NCBI GenBank assembly: GCA_029204225.1
Contig: CM055103.1
Span: 19,728,925 to 19,792,924 of the forward strand
Direction of reading: 5' to 3'
DNA length: 64,000 nt
Origin: Diphasiastrum complanatum
Lineage: Eukaryota > Streptophyta > Lycopodiopsida > Lycopodiales > Lycopodiaceae
Each line of letters begins with the position of its first letter. Position 1 is the first letter of the stretch. Shown in pieces: positions 58,961-64,000 of the stretch. A program made the translations under genes and the position numbers. Below the pieces are notes generated by a model. It was not told where the DNA came from. It did no database searches and worked only from the letters and a program-made list of their open reading frames with translations.

Positions 58961-59261
58961 TCAGCCCAGGGCTATGGAGGTCAAGAATATTCCAACCATG
59001 AAAGATGATCCAAACCTTTGAAGCAAATAGCTAGCATACACTGGGATTACCAGCCATTCATGATATTTGGGAAAACTCAATAATCAAAATGAAAAGGAAA
59101 AACCTTGTCCAAAGTATTCAATCAGTCGTGGATAATATACTTCTTATGAAAGCACTCAAATCAACCATATTCGAGAGTTAGAAGATTGAAGGACCTAGGA
59201 GAAAGCCACCCGCCCTCAACAAAAAAGTTGCCACAGTCGCGATCCAGACCCCTTGCTCGTG

Positions 59262-59264
<3 letters not shown>
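58961..59264. other. Unassigned
   Basis: No gene recognised. Confidence 0.4.

Positions 59265-59300
<36 letters not shown>
59265..59300. repeat. (GA)18 microsatellite between two GCTCGTGATC copies
   Basis: CCGCTTGCTCGTGATC-like sequence flanks both sides (59251-59263 and 59303-59319). Confidence 0.85.
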
Positions 59301-59302
<2 letters not shown>

Positions 59303-61539
59303 CGCTTGCTCGTGATCCAGAGAGATCCATATATCAGCAGATTCTGGATCTCATTTGGGAAGTGGTTGACTAATCTAACCCAAAGATTGTATTTGAACTT
59401 GAAGATGAGACTACTCAGCATAAAGTAGAATTATTCCATGTGGATGATCAATTTCAACTGAATAACTAACAAACAGCTACTTGAGTAGCTAAGTTAAGGC
59501 CGATAGCTTATGGAATGTCCCATGTTGGCATTCCGAACCTTTAACTCAAAAAGCAAATATGGTTGCTCTGGATGTTGAGAAAAGTTGTACTAATTTAAGA
59601 TTGAATAATTTTCCGGAAGAAGCAAAAAAAAATGTTTGATTGTTTGATATGTCGTGAAGTTTGGCAGAAGCTAAAATATTTTTAAGAAACTTCACAGACA
59701 TTTACAAACATTCACACAAATGTGCCTCTTGCTCTCAGCACACTTGTTTACATAAACAAAGCAAGTGCTACACACTCTGATCACACACATGGTGAGTTTA
59801 CGCAATAACAGTCAAAGTTGTGCAGCAGAAGCTATGCTCCCAACTCACACACTACACTCCACACACAAAGTGCCCAACGTAGCACCTATATTTATTTTCA
59901 GTTCTTCTATCCCCCTAAATCTACAACATGGCGACAACAATTACTATCTACTGGTAGCTCTAAAATTTAGGTGTATAAAAATTAGGGGGGTGTATCTCAA
60001 ATTTCCTCCCATTATTGATACAGTCAACCCAGATAATCCAGCTCTGAACATTATGAAATGGCTCTGACTCTATGTCAAATATCCAATTGTGCCATATTTC
60101 AGGCACAATTTTATCCCTGGTGAAATTAAGATCACACTGCCTCATATCTGTATTTGTCAAGTTATTTCAAAGAAAATGTATGAAAACTAAACAATCTAAT
60201 TATATATTCACACAACAACTTGGAGTGTAGATATGTGGTGGGAGCTAGATTATTTAATAAGAGGCAGAGTTATTTCTTTACAAAATCCATGTACTGATTA
60301 AGGTTGTTAATAGTAAGCTAATAAGACAACTTAGTGGTGTTGAGAGCTACTCTCAAAGGATGTGGATGGTGTCTGCTTGCGGGCTAGGTCCACAACTATA
60401 GGATCAGCCAGGGACTATTGATAATATTGCCCCTGACTGGGGACTAAGTGCAATTGAAGAGATGCTAAATGTGAGCATCATCAAGAGTCTATCCAAGAAA
60501 TGCTAAATGTGAAAGGGTAAACATTTACGTCAAAAGAAAATTTACCAGGGATGTTTGGATGTCATCTCCCTTAAGCCCTTTAAAGCTTTATGCTCCAAGG
60601 GTACACACTAGTTCTAAGATATACTATTGCATGAAAGGAATGTTTCGTCAGCCAGTTAAAGGATCATCCTAACTTGAACCCAAAATCTTAGAAGATCCAT
60701 TTTTTAGTCATCTGCATGGTGGAGCGACTCTTCTTCAGGGAGGTTATATGGAAGCCTTCATACTTGAATTTGTGATCTCATCAATCCTCATGTCTGTGAT
60801 AACAGCAATTGCAACAGACACTCGTGTGGTAAATTCTAAAGCCTTAGAAGTCTTCAGCTTCACTCATCTTACTTTAGAACAACGTCCCCAGCTTCACTAA
60901 TCTTACTTCAGAATAAAATATGTCTTGCATTCTCTAGCTTCGTTAATTTTGTTTTCATCTCTATTTTCTTATCATGACAATTGATTTTTAAAAAATTTCT
61001 TAGTACATGCACTGCTGATTGTCGCATTTGAAACGTTTCTAGAGTACAAATGAGGCCTGGAAGAATTTCCGGACTCTCATAATAAGTCATAGGGCCTCTG
61101 TCAACGCATTTTGGATGGCCATCTTGCTGGTCCGATCCATTGTGATCTAGTAGAGGCTAGTTTTTTCGAAACTGGGAGATTTTGTAGTCAAAGGAAGTGG
61201 TCCTGCGCTGTTGGTGCTCATCCTCAACCGCAGCTGAGTAGCCCAAAAATTTCCAAGGAGACAGTTCGGGCTCACGCTCCACCACCACTCCACCACCATC
61301 ACCACTCTCAAACATAAAATTCTTGTTCATGATTGCTAGCCTGATATCGCTTCTCCGCGACAGATCTCTTTCCTCATTCACTCAACTGCTCATCAACTGC
61401 TCATCAGAGTTCAGGGCTTGCTGCTATTGCATGGAGAGCTCTTAGGAGATGATTTAAGATCTGGAGGTAGGGAAGGGGCTAAACAATATCTTAAGACAAC
61501 AACGGCTGCTCCTGCTGTTTAATTACTATGTGTCGGCTC
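59301..61539. other. Long stretch without recognised gene
   Basis: Short frames only. 60430-60510 has an internal duplication of AGATGCTAAATGTGA/AAATGCTAAATGTGA. 61157-61381 has a 74-residue minus frame with a Gly/Val run and no known domain. Confidence 0.45.
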
Positions 61540-61962
61540 CTTAATGAAATGTGAAATGACCTCATTTGCAATAGCGCCAACGCATTCACTCTCGATTTGT
61601 GTCCCTCCGTCGTGGAAAGCAAAACATGCTTATTACTCAATTTGTGCCATGATTTCACTTTTCTTTCCGCTGAGATCCAGTGTAGATGCGCCCGTTACCT
61701 TTCACGACCAGCGTATTGATAGCGCCATCGTTGGCTTGAATAATTTCCAAGCACCGATAATCCGATAGCCGCCATACCTTCACGGTTTTGTCCCAAGATC
61801 AGAGTATTATAGAACTCCGTTGCCAACAGCAAGAATGGATATGGCGTCAACATGCTCGATCCAGGTTGCACATTGACATTGAAAAACAAACCAATGTTGG
61901 AAAAGGTGAAGCCGCTAGATAAAAATAAGCTGCACCTTCCAACTGCAGCCAAAGGGATTGGA
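61540..61962 (-). pseudogene. WD40-repeat protein fragment (JINGUBANG-like)
   Basis: Across two or three shifted frames the minus strand reads TWIEHVDAISILAVGNGVL, DKTVKVWRLSDYRCLEIIQA, NDGAINTLVVKGNGRIYTGS, KVKSWHKLSNKHVLLSTTEG and HKSRVNALAL. This is three consecutive WD repeats with the VKVWR and IYTGS turns. The LWIEHADAIS...KVWRISD-type order is that of plant JINGUBANG/WD40 proteins. Frameshifts at about 61800 and 61690 and loss of both ends make it a pseudogene. It is the only host-gene-like sequence in the window. Confidence 0.7.
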
Positions 61963-62037
61963 CGTCTCAGCAGAGTGTTTGATAAAATGTAAAAAGACGA
62001 ATGGATGCATCGGATGCAAAGCAGACGAATGGATCAC

Positions 62038-62040
<3 letters not shown>
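61963..62040. other. Short spacer with duplicated GACGAATGGAT
   Basis: AAGACGAATGGATGCA and GCAGACGAATGGATCA occur at 61993-62035. Confidence 0.5.

Positions 62041-62071
<31 letters not shown>
62041..62071. repeat. (GA)15 microsatellite
   Basis: Uninterrupted GA dinucleotides. Confidence 0.95.
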
Positions 62072-62076
<5 letters not shown>

Positions 62077-62199
62077 GAAATTTGAAAAAATAAGCTTATG
62101 TGTGTGTTAAAAGAGTAGGCTTTAGGCGTGACATAGGGTAATAGACCGCGTTAACACATCCCTTACACTCTCTCTCTTAGATATCTTTTTAGATATCTT

Positions 62200-62275
62200 T
62201 ATATATGTAGATATATACATATACATACACACACATACACACATATGCATATATGGGTATATATATATATGGATA

Positions 62276-62325
<50 letters not shown>

Positions 62326-62340
62326 CATGCATATATCTAT
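62200..62340. repeat. Compound (TA)n/(GT)n/(CA)n microsatellite
   Basis: TATATA, CACACA, (GT)9 at 62275-62292 and (TA)14 at 62293-62320. Confidence 0.9.
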
Positions 62341-63214
62341 ACACACAGCGCTCGAGCTCAATGTGTACGCCAATTAAGTGTTGCAGCTTGCTAACCTCTC
62401 TTTCTTTGGAAAAGATGTTCTTCTTCCTTTCTTTCAAGAACAAATTCAGGTGTGAGATCCATTATATCTACATGGGAGTTCACATGCTTATCTTTCTTTC
62501 TTTCTTTCCTTGATAAGTCTAGTCTTGCTAATGCCTCAACAACATGAATTGCTTTAACTTTGAACTTTGGAATGCATTAGTGAGCATTAGTAATAGACAT
62601 GTAGAAAGTTGTAAATCATGAACATACAAACTTGGATGCTTTTTAGGAAAATGAAGATCACCCATGAAGATAGGAAAAAGAACTCTCCATGCAATTGGAA
62701 AAAGCAATAGTATGTCATTCTCCATGCTTAATATGCAAAACCGCCTACTTTGTAGCAAGTTGCATCACACATGCATATGCTTATATATATGTGCAATATT
62801 GGTTTGTGAGTACTCGTTTGTGAATGGTGAGATTGTGTGACAATTCGAAGATTTGTTAGAAATTTTATCTTTTTGCTTAGATCCTAAAAAGCAAAAGACG
62901 ACTATGCATGTCCATTCTATGGAATCTAAAGATGGATCTTTCCTTCATCAACTATACAACATCCATTCATGAATGATTGATGATTGTTTTGTTTGATGTA
63001 GACAATTGTACTTATTAGACTTTTTGTGAAGATATAACAAATTAATAAGATGTCACTAGTAATAGTTGATTTTTACTTAATTATAATTTTGTGATTGTGT
63101 TTTCTTTTGCAAGACATGCAAAATTTCAAGTCCATATTGGATGAAAAATCAGTCGACTTTTTTAGAGATCTATCCTAAAGGCTACCTAATTGATGGATGG
63201 TGCTGATCTAAAAT
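62341..63214. other. Unassigned
   Basis: AT-rich; no gene recognised. Confidence 0.45.
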
Positions 63215-63815
63215 TGTGAACATTGAGAGCGAATATTTTGAAAAATTGATTATGATTATTGTGAATACTGATCGTGATTATTGTGAATACAAAGCATGAT
63301 ATTGTGGATATTGAGAGCGAATATTTTGAGATGTTGATCATGATTATTGTGAATATTAATTGTGATTATTGTGAATACTAATCGTGAATATTGTGAAAAC
63401 TGATCGTGAATACTCTTGCTTAATGATTGTTAATATTTTGAATATTGATCGAATATCATAAATATTGAATGCGATTCTTGTGAATACTAATCGTGAATAC
63501 ACAGTGAATATTGATTGTGAATACTTTGCTTATTGGTCGTGAATACTAAAATATTTTGAATAGTGATCGTGATTATTGTCAACACTTTTGAATACAGTTC
63601 ATGAATGGTCTTGAATACTCATCTAAAAACTTGAATTACTGATTATGAATACTGTGAATAATAATAAATATGGATTTCGAATAGTGGTTGCAAATACTAT
63701 TTGTAAATTAGATATTGCACAATTTTCAAATATTTATCGTAAATATTGATTTTGAATACTAAAATGTGATTATTCAGAATAAAGATTGTGATTGTTAATC
63801 GTGATTCATGATGAA
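63215..63815. repeat. Degenerate AT-rich minisatellite, 18-22 bp motif
   Basis: Diverged copies of GATTATTGTGAATACTGATC / TGAATATTGATCGTGAATAC run head-to-tail for about 600 bp. A longer unit, ATTGAGAGCGAATATTTTGA, occurs at 63223 and 63319 (about 95-bp period). Confidence 0.8.
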
Positions 63816-64000
63816 ATTGTTTTGTAGATTTCAGTAAAGACAATTATGTGGCAACTGACAAGAAATTTCTAAGTACCACCAATCACTGAGAACTTGAAAA
63901 GACCTCCTCCAACAACAAATGATAATAGTCAAAAAACAAGAAAAGCAACTTAGAGTCCAACACATTTCATTTTGAGATCAAGCAATTTAGTATATGACAC
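63816..64000. other. Unassigned window end
   Basis: No gene recognised. Confidence 0.4.

Noticed and set aside
61695-61952. Aspartic-protease C-terminus (SVLGNYSSQ looked like the IIGN..Q motif)
   Set aside because: The shifted frame gives much stronger consecutive WD40 repeats (VKVWR, IYTGS) over the same bases.
62122-62513. Overlapping small ORFs on both strands with Tyr-Ile and Thr-His runs
   Set aside because: They come from TA/GT microsatellites.

Overview
This window reads as nuclear, repeat-dominated DNA from a large-genome land plant. The evidence is Ty1/Copia and Ty3/Gypsy retroelements with plant-type tRNA primer sites, a CACTA transposon with a TNP2 transposase, a Helitron, very long (GA)n/(GT)n microsatellites, and a WD40 relic resembling the plant JINGUBANG family. 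I see no intact host gene, no tRNA or rRNA, and no prokaryotic or organellar signature. Species cannot be assigned. Nearly every protein-coding stretch is broken by stops and frameshifts.

Layout. 0-6.1 kb: Copia fragments, then a decayed spliced gene for a beta-class DNA amino-methyltransferase (3995-5491, minus). About 200 bp upstream of it lies a cluster of ten 17-bp palindromes (5701-6059). 6.1-10 kb: Copia integrase relic, a small foldback element, a 210-bp tandem duplication and the 3' part of a Copia gag. 10.06-25.95 kb: a large CACTA-like insertion that splits that gag (5' part at 25955-26253). It has inverted subterminal regions and contains a Copia element (LTRs near 11.5 and 20.3 kb) with a chromodomain Gypsy inside it, plus another Gypsy gag. 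26.3-27.9 kb: relic of an unclassified reverse transcriptase. 28.3-32.3 kb: an almost complete Copia. 33.2-35.8 kb: an internally deleted Gypsy.

36.1-47.1 kb: a Copia whose reverse transcriptase is cut by an 8.8-kb CACTA transposon (36910-45705) with a 3-bp GGA target duplication. Its ends carry clusters of another 17-bp palindrome. It encodes TNP2-type transposase pieces and a SET-domain protein on the same strand. 47.5-49.3 kb: Copia gag/protease fragments. 50.3-53.4 kb: a Gypsy-like unit with PBS, gag, an unidentified region and a polypurine tract, but no pol. 53.4-54.1 kb: Gypsy integrase. 54.5-56.2 kb: compound GA-rich satellite. 57.1-58.6 kb: Helitron Rep/helicase relic. 58.6-64 kb: Copia scraps, a WD40 pseudogene, simple repeats and an AT-rich minisatellite.

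The most unusual content is the pair of palindrome-cluster elements. Both use 8-1-8 bp palindromes, and in both a chromatin- or DNA-methylation-type gene starts just inside the cluster: an amino-methyltransferase in one, a SET protein with TNP2 in the other. I infer, but cannot prove, that the methyltransferase unit is one half of a CACTA-like element.
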